Positions 1 through 10,407 of a stretch of DNA of 64,000 nt are shown piece by piece; the first letter of the stretch is position 1; the number at the start of each line of letters is the position of its first letter. A program made the translations under genes and the position numbers. Location of the stretch: positions 97,668,501 to 97,732,500 of the forward strand of contig JAZBRS010000020.1 in NCBI GenBank assembly GCA_037176725.1, in the 5' to 3' direction. The notes under the pieces are model-generated. The model saw nothing but the letters and a program-made list of their open reading frames with translations, was not told the origin of the DNA and did not search any database. Origin of the DNA: Posidonia oceanica. Taxonomy: Eukaryota; Streptophyta; Magnoliopsida; Alismatales; Posidoniaceae.

Positions 1-3000
1 GCGCGAGGCGGCAGAGGGCGCTACCGGCGTTCGCACGGAGCTCTGGAGATCGGCAGGGGATCGTTCTGTTGGCCGGAGCGTCTGGAGGGCAGGAGGCCGG
101 CGCCGGAGAAGACAGGAAGACCGGCGAGTCAAGGACGGAGCAGGAAGGCTTGGAAGCTGACTCTGATCGGCGGGGAAGCAGCAGGAGGAGGAGAGAGAGC
201 GGGGAAGATAAGAAAATACCTGTGTCCGTGTCTGGAGCGTCCTCCCGACCTCAGCAGTGTCGGAGCTGGCCGGCGATGGTCGTCTGGTCGCTGCGGTGGA
301 TGCTGGCGGCTCACGGTGGTTCGAGCGTCTTCAGGACGAAGCTCCGGAGCTCCTCGAATGATCGGATGATGCTTCTGCAGCTCGAGCGGAAGATTGGTTC
401 TTTTGGGTTGACAGTGAGCAGCCGGAGGTGGGGGCCCTTGTCCGCTGCTCGTCCGGCGAAGCGGAGCCTTCCGGAGGATTGCTGGAGGTCCGGGGAAGGA
501 TTCTAGGTGGTTGAATTGGTTTTTTGGAGACTGTGGGAAGAGTTTGCAGGTCGGCCGGATTTCTGGTCAGTGGGAGGTGCAGGTGTTTGTGGTGAAGGTT
601 TCGGTCTGTGGTGGGGGAGAAGGCTGAAGACTGGGTGCTTCGGGAAGGTGGAGTTCAGGCGAATATCTGGGGAAGGTTTGGGAAGATGCGGTGGACTGTG
701 GTGAAGGCAATTTTCAGGAGAGGAGGTGTTGGCTTGCAGTTAGCTTCTGCGGTGGATTCAGGTGAACTGGTGGTGGTTCTGGGTGGTGGAAAGGTCGTGG
801 AAGGGTGGAGGGAGATTGCTGGGTTTCTGGGTGAACTTGGGGGATCAATTGGGAGAGGAATGGAGGCTTGAAGTGGTGCTGGGTTATTGGAAAAGAAGGA
901 GAAGGGTCTGCTGTGGATTTCAGGGGGAAAAGGTGAAGAATTAGGTGGGGAATGGCTCTGGAATGGGTGGCCTCTCTCCGGGATGCCAAGAACTCTCTCA
1001 GACTCACTCTCACTGCTCTCTCTTTCTGGAAATTGGAGGAGGCAGAGAGGAAGAAGGAGGAAGGTCACTCAGGTGGGGAGAACGCTCTAGAATGGGTCTC
1101 TGGTTCGCTGACTGTTGGTTCCCTCTGATTGCTCACACTGATTGCCAACTGAAGATGGTTGCTGATGGACGAAGGTTTATATGAGGAGGAGGCCGGCTGC
1201 TGGCGCGCTGGAAGCTTTTGAATTCAACCGGCGACACTGCAGCAGACGCGATGGATGTCGGCGAGTCGACCGGCATTCAATGCCTCCGGGAAAGACGCTG
1301 AGATGGAGGAGAAGCGGCGAGCTCTGTAGGTGATAGGATGGAGGACTTGAATTTCAAACGAAGGAGGGAGAGCTGTAGCTGCTGCTCGCGGGAGAAAACC
1401 GGTGGAAAAAATGCAGAAGGAGAAGGAGGAAGAAGGAGGGGCGTGGGCCGGACTGTGCTGTGGGCCGAGAAAAAGAAGGAAAAATTGAAGGAAAAAGAGA
1501 AATGGGCCGACGGGCCCAGTAAGGAAAAGAAAGAAAGAAAGAAGAGAAATAAGAAAGAAAGAAGGGGTAGAATGGGGAAATAAAATTAATATAAAGGAAC
1601 TAAAAATAAATAAAAATATTAGAAGGGTTGTGTTGTGAATTAGGATTTTAATTAGATTTTTTAATGACCATTTTGGGTTGATTAATGTGTTTTGGGTTTG
1701 ATTAGGGTTTTAGGGTTTTGGTTTTGCTTTTAATTAGTTTTCACTTGATTAAATGTTTGTTAAACTTTTTTAAATTGTTTTAAAAATTGTGTTTCCCTTG
1801 TTGGACACTTGGGGTATTGATTAGGATTTTTTAGGATTTATTTTTGTATTAATCAGGATTGGTTTTAGGCCTTTTAGTTTTAATCTTCTAGGGTTTTCTT
1901 TTCTTAAGTTTTTCAAATTATGTTTTGATTTTCATTTGTTAATTTTTCTTGAAGTTTTTTAGTTAGATTTTTCTAATTTGCTGGGGTGTTTTTAAGTCTT
2001 TTAGATGTGTTTTTCTTTTCCCTTTTTTAATTAAGTTTTTATGTTGTTTTTTCTTAGGTTTGTTAGGTTAAGTCTTTTTGTTTCTTTAATTACTTGTTTT
2101 AGTGCTTGATTTTTAATTCTTCTTATTAGGGTTTGTTTTTTAATTCTTCTGATGGGGTTTTTACTTTTGGTAGGTTTTGGTTTTATTTTAGTTTTTTTTT
2201 TTCTTGATTTTTCAGTGTTTTCTTTTGATTTGTTTTGCATTTTTTAGCTTACATGCTTGGTTTTCTTTTCAGCTTGATTTAGTTAAGTTTAGGTTTTTAA
2301 TTGCTTGTTTAATGTTTTTTAATTGTTTTTCTTAGGGTTCTGATTTGTTTCTTTTATATTTTGGGGTTTTACAGATTTTTAGGGGTTTTCATGGATTTTT
2401 GCAAAAGGGAGAAAAGGAAAGGAGAAAGAAGAAGGAAAAGGGGAAAAGAGGGAAATAAAAGGAAAAGAGATAGGTTGGAGAGAAATGATTTTTAAAATTC
2501 AGGAAAAAGGCTAAAAATAAAGTAAAAATAGGAATAAGGTAGAGAAGGGATAGAAGTACAAAGGGGGCCCACAGCCAGGCCAGAAAAAGGGCAAAAAAGG
2601 GGATGAAAAGAGAGATGATAATCAGGAGAGAGAGAGGAGAGAGAAAATGATAATCCCAGAGAGAGAAAAGGATAATTTGGATGAAAAGGGGTTTTAAGGG
2701 TTTTGGAACGAGGTGAAAATTGGTGAGTGGGCAGTCTAAGGTTTCTAGTGTTGGTCTTGAAGTTTTGGTTTGATTCTAAGAAGGTTTTCGAGGGGTTTCA
2801 AGGTGTAGAAAAAGGGGAGTTTTGCCTAGGTTTTCTAGGGTTTTTGGGAATGGTCTAGGTTTGGAAATTTCTAGGTTCTTGGGTAGGCTTGCTAAATGGG
2901 TGTTGGTGGGTTTTCCTATGGGTTTTGGTCAGGTTTTGAGCTTGGGAAGAGGGGTAAAGGCTTAGGTCAAGATGGGCTGATTTTGGAGGGTAAAGAAGAG

Positions 3001-3089
3001 GATTAGGGTTTGGTTTTGGGTTTGAGTTTGAGTCCAGCAATCACTAGGAAGGCTCCAAGGTCCAAGCCTGCCAAGATGGGGTGTCAACA
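1..3089 (-). repeat. Element A 3' LTR, outer part
   Basis: Nearly identical to 12738-15830. The inner end is GGGGTGTCAACA at 3078-3089, which read on the minus strand is the LTR start TGTTGACA. From left to right it holds a GC-rich segment (1-1330), a purine-rich stretch (1380-1580), a T-rich part full of TTTTAGGG-like strings (1580-2400), a purine tract (2400-2660) and a GGTTTT-rich tail. Plus-strand ORFs here are not supported as genes. The remaining ~2.7 kb of this LTR lies left of the window. Confidence 0.9.
1172..1185 (-). promoter_or_regulatory. Candidate TATA box in element A 3' LTR
   Basis: The minus strand reads CTCATATAAACCTT, a good plant TATA-type box, at the edge between the AT-rich upstream and the GC-rich downstream part of the LTR. 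The same string is in the 5' LTR copy (13911-13924). Transcription toward lower coordinates would start about 30 nt away. Inferred from sequence only. Confidence 0.45.
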
Positions 3090-3153
3090 GATGCCCCTCC
3101 CTGAGCAAGGTCAAGCGGAGCGAGGCCGCTGCTCAGGGTTGACAAGACACCCC
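3078..3153 (-). promoter_or_regulatory. Element A polypurine tract inside a nested hairpin at the 3' LTR junction
   Basis: On the minus strand AGGGAGGGGCATC lies directly before the LTR start TGTTGACACCCC, the usual position of the plus-strand primer tract. The region folds: CCCTGAGC (3099-3106) pairs with GCTCAGGG (3131-3138), and the LTR terminus GGGGTGTCAAC pairs with GTTGAC and GACACCCC at 3138-3153. Elements B and C have the same layout. Confidence 0.75.
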
Positions 3154-4004
3154 ATCTGACCGGCGGGAGCAGCGGGTTGCTATGGGCGTGGGCTACTTAT
3201 TCGGCGGATGCACCGAAGATCGCAGCCCGTTGCCGCAATGCAAAATGCAGGGTGCAGATGGATGATGCTAAGTGTGTAAATGATATGCTTATGCTAAGGC
3301 TTACTGCGCTGTACTCCTCTGGGGGAAAGCGAGATGGTGCATGCACGCGGGAGGGTGGAAAATGCAATGCAAGAGCAGAAAGTAAAGTGCTGAAAGTAAA
3401 GTGCTGAAAGGAAATTGCTGGAAGTAAAGTGCTTGTAAGGAAAGTGTTGGTTGTAAAGTTGCTGTAAAGAAAGTGCTGGATGTAAAAACTGAATGTAAAG
3501 GCTGAATGTAAAGGTGCTGGAAAGTAAAGATGCTGGAAAGTAAAGTGCTGAGAAGTAAATATGCTGTGGATGTGCATGCGGTGGCGGGCGCGGGCCCGGG
3601 AAGGCGAAGTGCGGAAGTTGGTGTAAGGACCACAGAGGAGTAGTAGTGCAATAAGGGTGCAATGTTATGCAATGTTATGCAGTGGAATGCAGGGTATAAA
3701 CAGCGGAGCGCCGGGCATACGGAACCAGGAAAAGGATCCCTGGGCCGCATACTACTGCGAGTATCATCCAAGGCCGGCAAGCTGCGAAAGTCATGCGGGT
3801 GCCGAGGATGATACCTTAGGCAATACACGAGCCAGGGGTTCGATTCCCAAGCACGCCATGTCCGTGCAATGATGAAATGCAATACTAGGACTGACTCTAC
3901 GGAGAACACAATGAAGCTATATGATGTTATGCAATGCAAATGCTGATGATATGCCATGATATGCAACAGAATGCTATTTACTCTACAATGAAATGCGGTG
4001 ATAA
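3154..4004 (-). other. Element A 3' non-coding region, part 1
   Basis: No gene seen. The part near 3375-3560 is a degenerate repeat of AAAGTGCTG/GTAAAG units. The ORFs that cross it are low-complexity translations of this repeat. Part of 3160-3260 (GCGGATGCACCG, CGTTGCCGCAATGC) is also found in B, C and D at the same distance from their 3' LTR, so it is family-wide 3' sequence. Confidence 0.6.
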
Positions 4005-4300
4005 GTTAACGGACTATCGCCGGATAGTTAGGGCCATCAGCCCGCTGAAGAGTTGACGGACTCATCACCGGATAGTTAGGGCTATCAGCCCGAACGAGGA
4101 GTTAACGGACTCATCACCGGATAGTTAGCGCTATCAGCCCGAATGAGGAGTTAACGGACTCATCGCCGGATAGTTAGGGCTATCAGCCCGAATGAGGAGT
4201 TAACGGACTCATCACCGGATAGTTTGGGCTATCAGCCCGAATGAGGAGTTAACGGACTCATCGCCGGATAGTTAGGGCTATCAGCCCGCTGAGGGTGGAA
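4005..4300 (-). repeat. Tandem ~49-bp repeat with AGTTAGGG hairpin, element A
   Basis: About six units of roughly 49 bp, each with GAGTTAACGGACTCATC followed by CCGGATAGTTAGGGCTATC and AGCCCGAA. Within a unit GATAG/CTATC can pair around TTAGGG, or GGGCT/AGCCC can pair around ATC; the two foldings exclude each other. Single copies of the box recur to 4760 and near 6262, and in B, C and D. Confidence 0.8.
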
Positions 4301-4393
4301 AGGGGGCGGGATGCCGAACCCGAAGGCGCGGCAGAGGTCCGGAGACGCTCCCGCGACAGTTGGGGATGTCAGCCCGAACGAGGATGGAAATGG

Positions 4394-4446
4394 GATACCG
4401 AGGGGCAGCAAACAAGATGCCCCTGGTATCAGGATGATACCAGGGG
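4394..4446 (-). other. GATACC/GGTATC/GATACC three-arm module, element A copy 1
   Basis: GATACC...GGGGCA (4394 on), TGCCCCTGGTATC (4418-4430) and GATACCAGGGG (4436-4446). The middle arm can pair with either the first or the third; the second pairing is a perfect 11-bp stem with a short loop. A second copy lies at 4563-4616. Confidence 0.65.
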
Positions 4447-4562
4447 ACAGCCGAAGCACTCCTGGCACCGAAATGCGATGATGGATAGATGAATGGATGA
4501 TAGGTTGACGAACCTATCGCCGGGTAGTTAGGGGTGCCAGCCCGAATGATGATGAGGGGGAC

Positions 4563-4616
4563 GATACCATAGGGCAGCCGAAAAAGATGCCCCTGGTATC
4601 AGAATGATACCAGGGG
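4563..4616 (-). other. GATACC/GGTATC/GATACC three-arm module, element A copy 2
   Basis: Same three arms as at 4394-4446: GATACCATAGGGCA, TGCCCCTGGTATC (4588-4600) and GATACCAGGGG. It is followed by a partial repeat of the flank (CAGCCGAAGTGCCCCTGGCACC). Confidence 0.65.
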
Positions 4617-6589
4617 ACAGCCGAAGTGCCCCTGGCACCAGAATGCAAGGGTGGATGAACAGGCGGATGGATGATAGGTTGACGAACCCATCGCCGAGCA
4701 GTTAGGGGTGCCAGCCCGAGGATGATAGGTTAACGGACCTATCGCCGAGCAGTGAGGGTTGCCAGCCCGGATGCAAAGAATGAGGGATGCGAATGGATAC
4801 AGAGAAAACGGGAAACCCCCCGTGGTGGGTGTGCAATGGTCTCAGCGCGGGCATGCTTCGTAGCATCACGAGGTGACAAACGAGGGACATGCCGGTCATC
4901 AAGGACCTACCCAACGCGGTGGGCAACAAAACTTTTGAAAAACGCAGAGCCTCTGAGCGAGGTCAGGCAAAAGTGCTCATCCTTGACTCCGGTTTTCGAA
5001 AACAGAGAGGAAAGAAGGTGATAGTATATTACAGCATGCATTTTTTGGCGGCTTTGGACTCAAAAGCAACTGCGCTAAAAGGGTGCTTCTGCACTTCCTG
5101 ACTCAGGAGACTCGATCCTCGAGCAACGCCATGCCGAGTTGTGGTCGGTGGCTCTCTTTCTCACTCTTGGCTCAGGATGAGGCTTTGGGTTCGCAGAGAA
5201 TAGCCTTCGGCTGCAGGTAGGTAGCAGAAGCGTTGGATGCAGCTTCACAGCCTCCGTCTTAATTCCTCCGGGACCGACTACCGCTTTTGATGCTCACAGG
5301 ATGATGTTTCTTTTCCCCTCATGAGTGATTGGATCTGCATCTAGCCTTCTTGGAAATGAGTGTTGTCTGCACAGGGGTTGGAGCGTGCTGCTGCGCTCGG
5401 AGGGTGGGGCCAGGTCCTCCATATATGATATCTTGTGCAGTTGCCAGTGTGGCGCTTGATGCTGATAGCTGAGGTGGCTTAGACTCTTGTCCGAATCACT
5501 CCTCTCATGAGCGCCTTCTTTCTTCAACTTCTTTCTTCATTTTTTCTTTTGTGCTCAGCATGCATATCATGCTATCATATTCTTTTGCTCACATGATCTC
5601 TATTCTTTTGGATATGCATGACTTCGCCCTCTTGGGGTAACAGTCCCTGATGAGGCATTAAGAGTTTGGCTGATCCGCGTACACCCTCAGCCTCTGCAAT
5701 GTGTGCTTGTAGCCTCTGGCTATGCTCCGCTCTGCTTCGGTCCTCTCCGTGTTCGGTGGACTCTCTTGATAAGGTGGATCCTGCTTGTAGTGTTCTGAAA
5801 CTCAGCGGGATGCTCTATTCTGCTCTCAGTCTCACTTTGTGGCCACATGCAAGAGATGGCGTTGCTCGGGTGAGACCTGCCTGAGACTGTCGCTGCTTGA
5901 CATCCTCTAGGCGCTGCTTGCTTGTCCATAGCCAGGTTTCTGATTATACAAATGTTTATGGGTTTTGTATTTTTTAGAAGGGACAAGCATGTTTTTGGGT
6001 TTTTGCATTGGTTTTGTATTTTTTATGGTTTTTCAGGTTTAAGAAAACATAAAAGGGAAAACCGACAGCAATGCGAGAAAATATTTTTACGTTTTTTGAT
6101 TTCCTTGATTTTTTTTTTGGCGTTTTTGCTTTACAGGATGCATGAAATGACATGTATGTGGAAGGTGATATGCATGATGACAGGTACGTACAGGATGGGA
6201 TGAATGCATGAGATGATAGCTATGTGCAATGCGAGGTGATAGGTTGACGGACCTATCGCCGAATAGTTAGGGATATCAGCCCGAGGAGGAGCTAAGAATG
6301 AGTGCAGGAAGCAGAAGGGAATGCATGCTTTTTAATGAGTTTTGTTGATTTTATACTTTTTATGATTTTCAGGCAAGGCGAAAAACCAAAAAAACAAAAC
6401 AAAACAGAAAGAAAAGACAATGCAGAAAACAAAAGAGGGGTTAGAAGGACTTACCTGGATGGCGCTGCGCCTGGTCGTGCTGTCGACGCTGCCGTTGCAT
6501 CTCCGAGCGTCCCTCGGACGAGACAGGGAGGATGGAAGAAGGGGATCGCGCCGATGGGACCAGAAGGATCCATCGGAGCAGAGCAGGAT
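4617..6589 (-). other. Element A 3' non-coding region, part 2 (no pol)
   Basis: This is where protease to integrase would lie in a complete element; none is present. The sequence from about 4800 to 6150 matches element D at about 62460-63850 (for example CCTCGAGCAA followed by an ATGCCGAG/ATGTCGTG difference, then CTCATGAGTGATTGGA), so it is shared 3' non-coding sequence. Reading frames are short and lack family signatures on either strand. A GT-rich splice-donor-like site is noted separately at 6450-6460. Confidence 0.6.
6450..6460 (-). promoter_or_regulatory. Candidate 5' splice site after gag in element A
   Basis: The minus strand reads ATCCAG|GTAAGT with the boundary between 6455 and 6454, a full match to the donor consensus, about 135 nt past the gag stop. 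Ogre elements are known to have an intron after gag-protease. Element A has lost pol, so this may be a relic. The same GTAAGTCCTTCT string also occurs in the LTR of element E (17537-17550). Confidence 0.35.
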
Positions 6590-8755
6590 TCAGAAAAGAT
6601 TGGGGTAACCCCCCGAGGTTCCGGCAGCTGTGAAGCCTGCAGGCCCGGAAGAGGAAGGGTCGGCTACACTAGGGCGTGCAAGTGCAAGTGCAGGTGTATG
6701 TGTATGTGCAGGCTCCTGCTCGCCAACGCTGATGATCCTGCGGTCGATCAGGCGTTGAACGGCATCCCGGAGAGCGAGGCAGTTGTCCGTCGAGTGCCCG
6801 GTGGCCCGATGGAAACTGCAGAACTAATCCGTATCATGCCACCACGGAGGGGGGTTTGGTGACGGACGGACAGTCGGGAGTCTCAAGAGCGACTCAACTT
6901 GAGGGAAGATGACACTCAGTGGTCCGGGGAGAGGCGTGTAATCACACTCAGCCCGACGAGGTCGTCTTTGCCCTGGGTGGAGTCCTTGCTGAGCGGGTGC
7001 GATGTGATGCATGGGCTCGACGGTGGCAGTGTGCTCAGTGGGTGCAAAATTAGGTGCGTGCTCTAGCGGAAAAGGGTCTAGTTGACTCTCTACATAGGCA
7101 GGCTCTTCGGGAAGATCGACGCATAACTCGGAGAGCTGTTCGGAGCGGTCCGGAGTGGAGCTGTTGTTGTTGCTGCTGCGATTGCCGGAGGTGTTGGCCC
7201 GCTTAGCCAATGCAGAAAGTGCGGGGAAATGCCCACTTCGCAGCGAGCTTTCCACGCGGACACCAGCCCTAATCAGCGATGCATGACTAGTGATGTGCTG
7301 AATGCAAAGCAGAGTCCCAATCACTGGCAGCGCCCCTTTAACAATCATCTCGATAGAATCCTCCTCGGAGGGTTTATCTTTGACTTGGGCGGCTAAGGAA
7401 CGCCAGCGACCGACATACTCCCCGAATGGCTCTTGGGGTCTCTGCCGGATGGCGACGAGATCCTCCCTCTTGGGGATCAGGTCGAGGTTGAAAGCATACT
7501 GCTCAAGGAAGGCCTGAGAAAGATCCGTCCAAGTTCGAACCGTGGCCATGTCAAGGGAAGTGAACCACTTGAGCGTGGGGCCGGTCAAACTCTTCTGAAA
7601 CAGGCGGATAAGGAGCCTTTCATCAGCCTGAAGCTGAGCAAGGTCCCCGCAGTATGCCTTCAGATGCGAAATAGGACAGCCTTTACCATTGTATTTGTCG
7701 AAGACCGGGATGCGGAACTTCGAAGGGAGTGCGGCCTCAGGAAAGAGACAAAGGTCGCGAAACTGGTAAGACTGGTGGTCCTTGCCCTGCACTAGACGTA
7801 GTGCTTTCTCCAGAACGTCCATCCTGTCGTTGATGGGGTCTGGATTGGCTGCCATAGGAGTTGAGGCAACAGGGGCAGGGACCACATACGCCGAGTGGGT
7901 TGCACCTAAGTGCTCCTCCGGATCTACCATCACGTCGCCTGGTGGAGCAACGGGATGGCCGGCGTATCCGTGCGTGCGTGTTGTGTAGGCAGGAAAGTAT
8001 GCTGGGTTCTGAACCTAATGCGAGGGGGATGGATGGGCAATATGCTGTCTAGTGCGAGGTGCAGATTGTTGGAGCAACGGTTGCTGCACAGGCGCGATGC
8101 CGGGCAACAAGCTAGTGGGATACTGTGCTCCAACCAGTCCGAAGGACTGATCACCAGAAAAGGGAGTTGAATGCAGTGCATGGTGTTGTGCAGAAGCAGG
8201 AGATAGATGCCGCGCCCTCATCACCGGAGCAGTGTGTAGCTGGGGCGATGGCTTGGGCGGGGGTGCGGTGTGTGCAACAGCAGGCCACAGAGGAACCTCA
8301 GGGGCAACAGGAATACAAGAGGGTCGAACTGATAGAGCTATACCCTGCAATGTGTGGGCAAGGTCCATCAGGTGCCGATACCGCGCTTCAGGGGACCCGT
8401 GAGTGGGAACACTGAATTGCAGAACAGGCCGGGAGGCGGACTCAAGAGATTGAGAACCTAAAGCAAAGGTCGCCGCAGTAGAAGGGATGTCGGGAGCGAC
8501 ATATCCCAAGGACAAAAGGGTCAGAGGCGCCTCTGGAACGCAAGGGGCGGTCATCGAGACAGATTCGACGACCGGATCCGGAGTGGCGCAAGTTTGCCAA
8601 AGACCCGCAGTAGAAGGGGGTGCCCTAGACGCCTGAGGATCGAATCCTGGTGTCATAGAGGGCACAGAGCGAACAGAAGTGAAATCCGGAGGAACCCAAG
8701 TGGTAAACCCCTCCGAATCGGCGGTAAAGTGGAGCCCACCGACAGACTGGGCCAT
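6590..8755 (-). pseudogene. gag: Element A gag polyprotein, interrupted by two in-frame TAG codons
   Basis: Structural polyprotein of a Tat/Ogre-type element; it would form the cytoplasmic particle. The start is MAQSVGG at 8755, matched by MAQ starts in B and C. Residues 1 to about 250 are Pro/Ala/Gln-rich without a known fold. A capsid-type domain follows (roughly residues 330-480), with WFTSLDMATVRTWTDLSQ, EPFGEYVGRWRSLA and related motifs of the retrotransposon gag family. Near the C terminus a C-x2-H-x4-H-x4-C knuckle (CSFH..H..C, near 6815-6775) is present. TAG codons at 8015-8017 (in the linker) and 6824-6826 (just before the knuckle) break one frame of about 722 codons; there are no frameshifts. 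The stop is TGA at 6590. No pol follows. Confidence 0.85.
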
Positions 8756-8889
8756 TGCTGACTGAGTCTAAGTGAGCAGAAACTGCGACGAGAGAGAAAG
8801 AAGTAAAGCCTAAGGAAAGCTACCGCCGAAAGCGACGAGTCGCTCAGAGGAAGGACGCTCAGAGTCCGGGCAGCGGATCCCGCACGTAC

Positions 8890-8906
8890 CTACAAAAGAG
8901 TAAAGA
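8890..8906 (-). promoter_or_regulatory. Candidate 3' splice site upstream of element A gag
   Basis: The minus strand reads TTTACTCTTTTGTAG|GTACG, a pyrimidine-rich tract ending in TAG about 135 nt before the gag ATG. C has CTTGCCCGCAG at a similar distance (near 55497). It could pair with donor-like sites in the LTR to remove a leader intron that contains the PBS. Inference only. Confidence 0.3.
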
Positions 8907-9047
8907 TGTTAGAGGTTGTATGCAATAAAGAGTTATTAGGGGTGGCATGAATGGCATACATGCAAGTGAATGTCCTAAGATGCGCTCTCTCACCATGCAA
9001 GTCCTGAGTAGATGACCTACTAGGACATACTCAAGGGTAGCGGGTTT

Positions 9048-9300
9048 AGACAGACTCCAGGTCAGAAAAGCAGGTTCCCTGTTGAACTCCTGGCCTAAAG
9101 CTCAGGTAATAACAAGGTGGTGCGTTGGTGGCCTCTACCCCGCCAAAGCGTGGGTGGTACCCTCTACTAACACCGACACGACCCCCGGACGAGGGGGGGA
9201 CAGACCGACTAACTCGTGCCACGCCCAAAGCGGTGGAACAAGAAGCCGGGACCGTCCTTCGCAGACTAATAGGTGGACTCAGATGAGAAGAATGCATGCT
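9048..9300 (-). promoter_or_regulatory. Conserved structured leader block, element A
   Basis: About 250 nt well conserved between A, B and C although the flanking leader differs. It contains short stems: ACCCCCGGACGAGGGGGG (CCCCC/GGGGG) and CCACGC/GCGGTGG. The position before gag fits a packaging or dimerisation signal, but no function is shown. Confidence 0.45.
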
Positions 9301-10017
9301 TTCTAAGATGAATCAATCATGCAAGATGCTTTAGAGTCTTTTACTTGCGTTTTATTAACCAGAAAGGGGAAAATTGCAAGTTATTGGCTCTAGTTGTGCT
9401 TAGAAGTTATTGTTTAGCTTTATTGTAGCTTTTAGATTAAGCAAAAGGGAGAGCAAACATGTTTCTACTGTCCTAGGCATGGCATGTGCGAAAGGGAAGA
9501 AAATCAATCCAACATGGCAGGCAGACAATCATACAACACAACAAAAGGCAAGTGCATGGCATGTGCGGGTGTTTGTGAGCATGATGGTGAAGAGAAAGCA
9601 TTTATCAAGTCAAAAGGCATGCATGTGCGTGCGTAGTGACATAGCAAAGGTGTAAAAGAAGCATTCAACATTCAAAAAGCATGTATTGTTGCCAAACAAG
9701 TATGTAGACATGCAATGTGCGATAACTAAAGCAGTAATAAGCAAGTAAGGCAAGGAAAATAAAGACAAGTAAGCTGTAAAGGGAGTAAGAGCATAAACAA
9801 GACAATAAGTAAATAAACAAGCAGAGAAGCAAAGCCGAGCGAAAGGGAGCGCGAAGCGAGACGAAAGAGGTGCAAAACCTAAGCAAAGTAGCCACAAAGC
9901 GACTTTCTAGGAGTTTGCACAGAAAAACGAGCAAAGCAGGCAAAGAAGGCACACAAGACAGGCAAAGCTGCAAAACAGGCGAGCGAAAAGCCGGGAACGA
10001 AAGCCGGAGTCTAGCAT

Positions 10018-10034
10018 CCTCAGCAGAGTCGCCA
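10018..10034 (-). other. Primer-binding site, element A
   Basis: The minus strand reads TGGCGACTCTGCTGAGG one base after the LTR end. It resembles the TGGCGACTC-type PBS of Ogre/Tat elements, attributed in the literature to an arginine tRNA. C has TGGCGACTCCACTGGGG and B a mutated TGGCAACTC form. Confidence 0.75.
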
Positions 10035-10340
10035 CTGTAGCGATCCCGATCGGAATCAGGCTCGCTATTTAGCGGCGATTGGATCCGAGGAAGAGGCTCG
10101 ACTCGAAAACACTTGAAATGGAGGAGAAAAGAGAAAGATAAGACAAATCAGAGTCGCCACCATATCTATTAACGGGAGACAAGGAAAACCGGGGGAAATG
10201 CGTGAATTAACTCGCAAAACCAAGCAAGAAATGCAAAGCAAAGCAATGCAAAGGAAACAAATGCAAATACATGCAAATGAGATGACTCTAGCCTAGGATA
10301 AGGGCAGTATGGTCATTGCGGGCCAAAAGACAAGGCAAGG

Positions 10341-10407
10341 ACTTCTGTTACGTGCAGGGAAGGTGTTAGGCACCCCCGACACGCCCGAGAATCGGTCTTT
10401 CTAGGCT
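10341..10407 (-). promoter_or_regulatory. Conserved U5 box in element A LTR
   Basis: Contains TTACGTGCAGGGAAGG, GTTAGGCACCCCCGACA and CGAGAATCGGTCTTTCT. The same block is in every LTR family here (E 16621-16685, C 23491-23556 and 56881-56945, B 25181-25247 and 43571-43636) although the rest of these LTRs has diverged widely. Confidence 0.65.

Larger units (their letters stand above)
8756..10016 (-). other. Element A 5' leader
   Basis: Non-coding between PBS and gag. Positions 9048-9300 are conserved with B (42345-42595) and C (55672-55915), including CCACGCCCAAAGCGGTGG and a CCCCC/GGGGG hairpin. About 9400-10000 is A-rich with many AAAGCA/GCAAG strings; minus-strand ORFs here (Cys/Phe/Leu-rich) arise from that composition. 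A possible splice acceptor (pyrimidine run then TAG) ends at 8890. Confidence 0.6.

Noticed and set aside
1650..2400. TTTTAGGG strings suggesting an interstitial telomere
   Set aside because: The strings are irregular, mixed with GGTTTT and CTAGGG, lie in the LTR and recur in each copy at the same place; no TTTAGGG tandem run is present.
3375..3966. Minus-strand Ser/Phe/His-rich ORFs (up to 221 aa)
   Set aside because: Low-complexity translation of the GTAAAGTGCTG repeat; open in several frames.
8015..8017. TAG in the gag linker as a programmed readthrough site shared by A, B and C
   Set aside because: All three have a TAG in the linker, but at different aligned positions, and further stops follow; decay is simpler.
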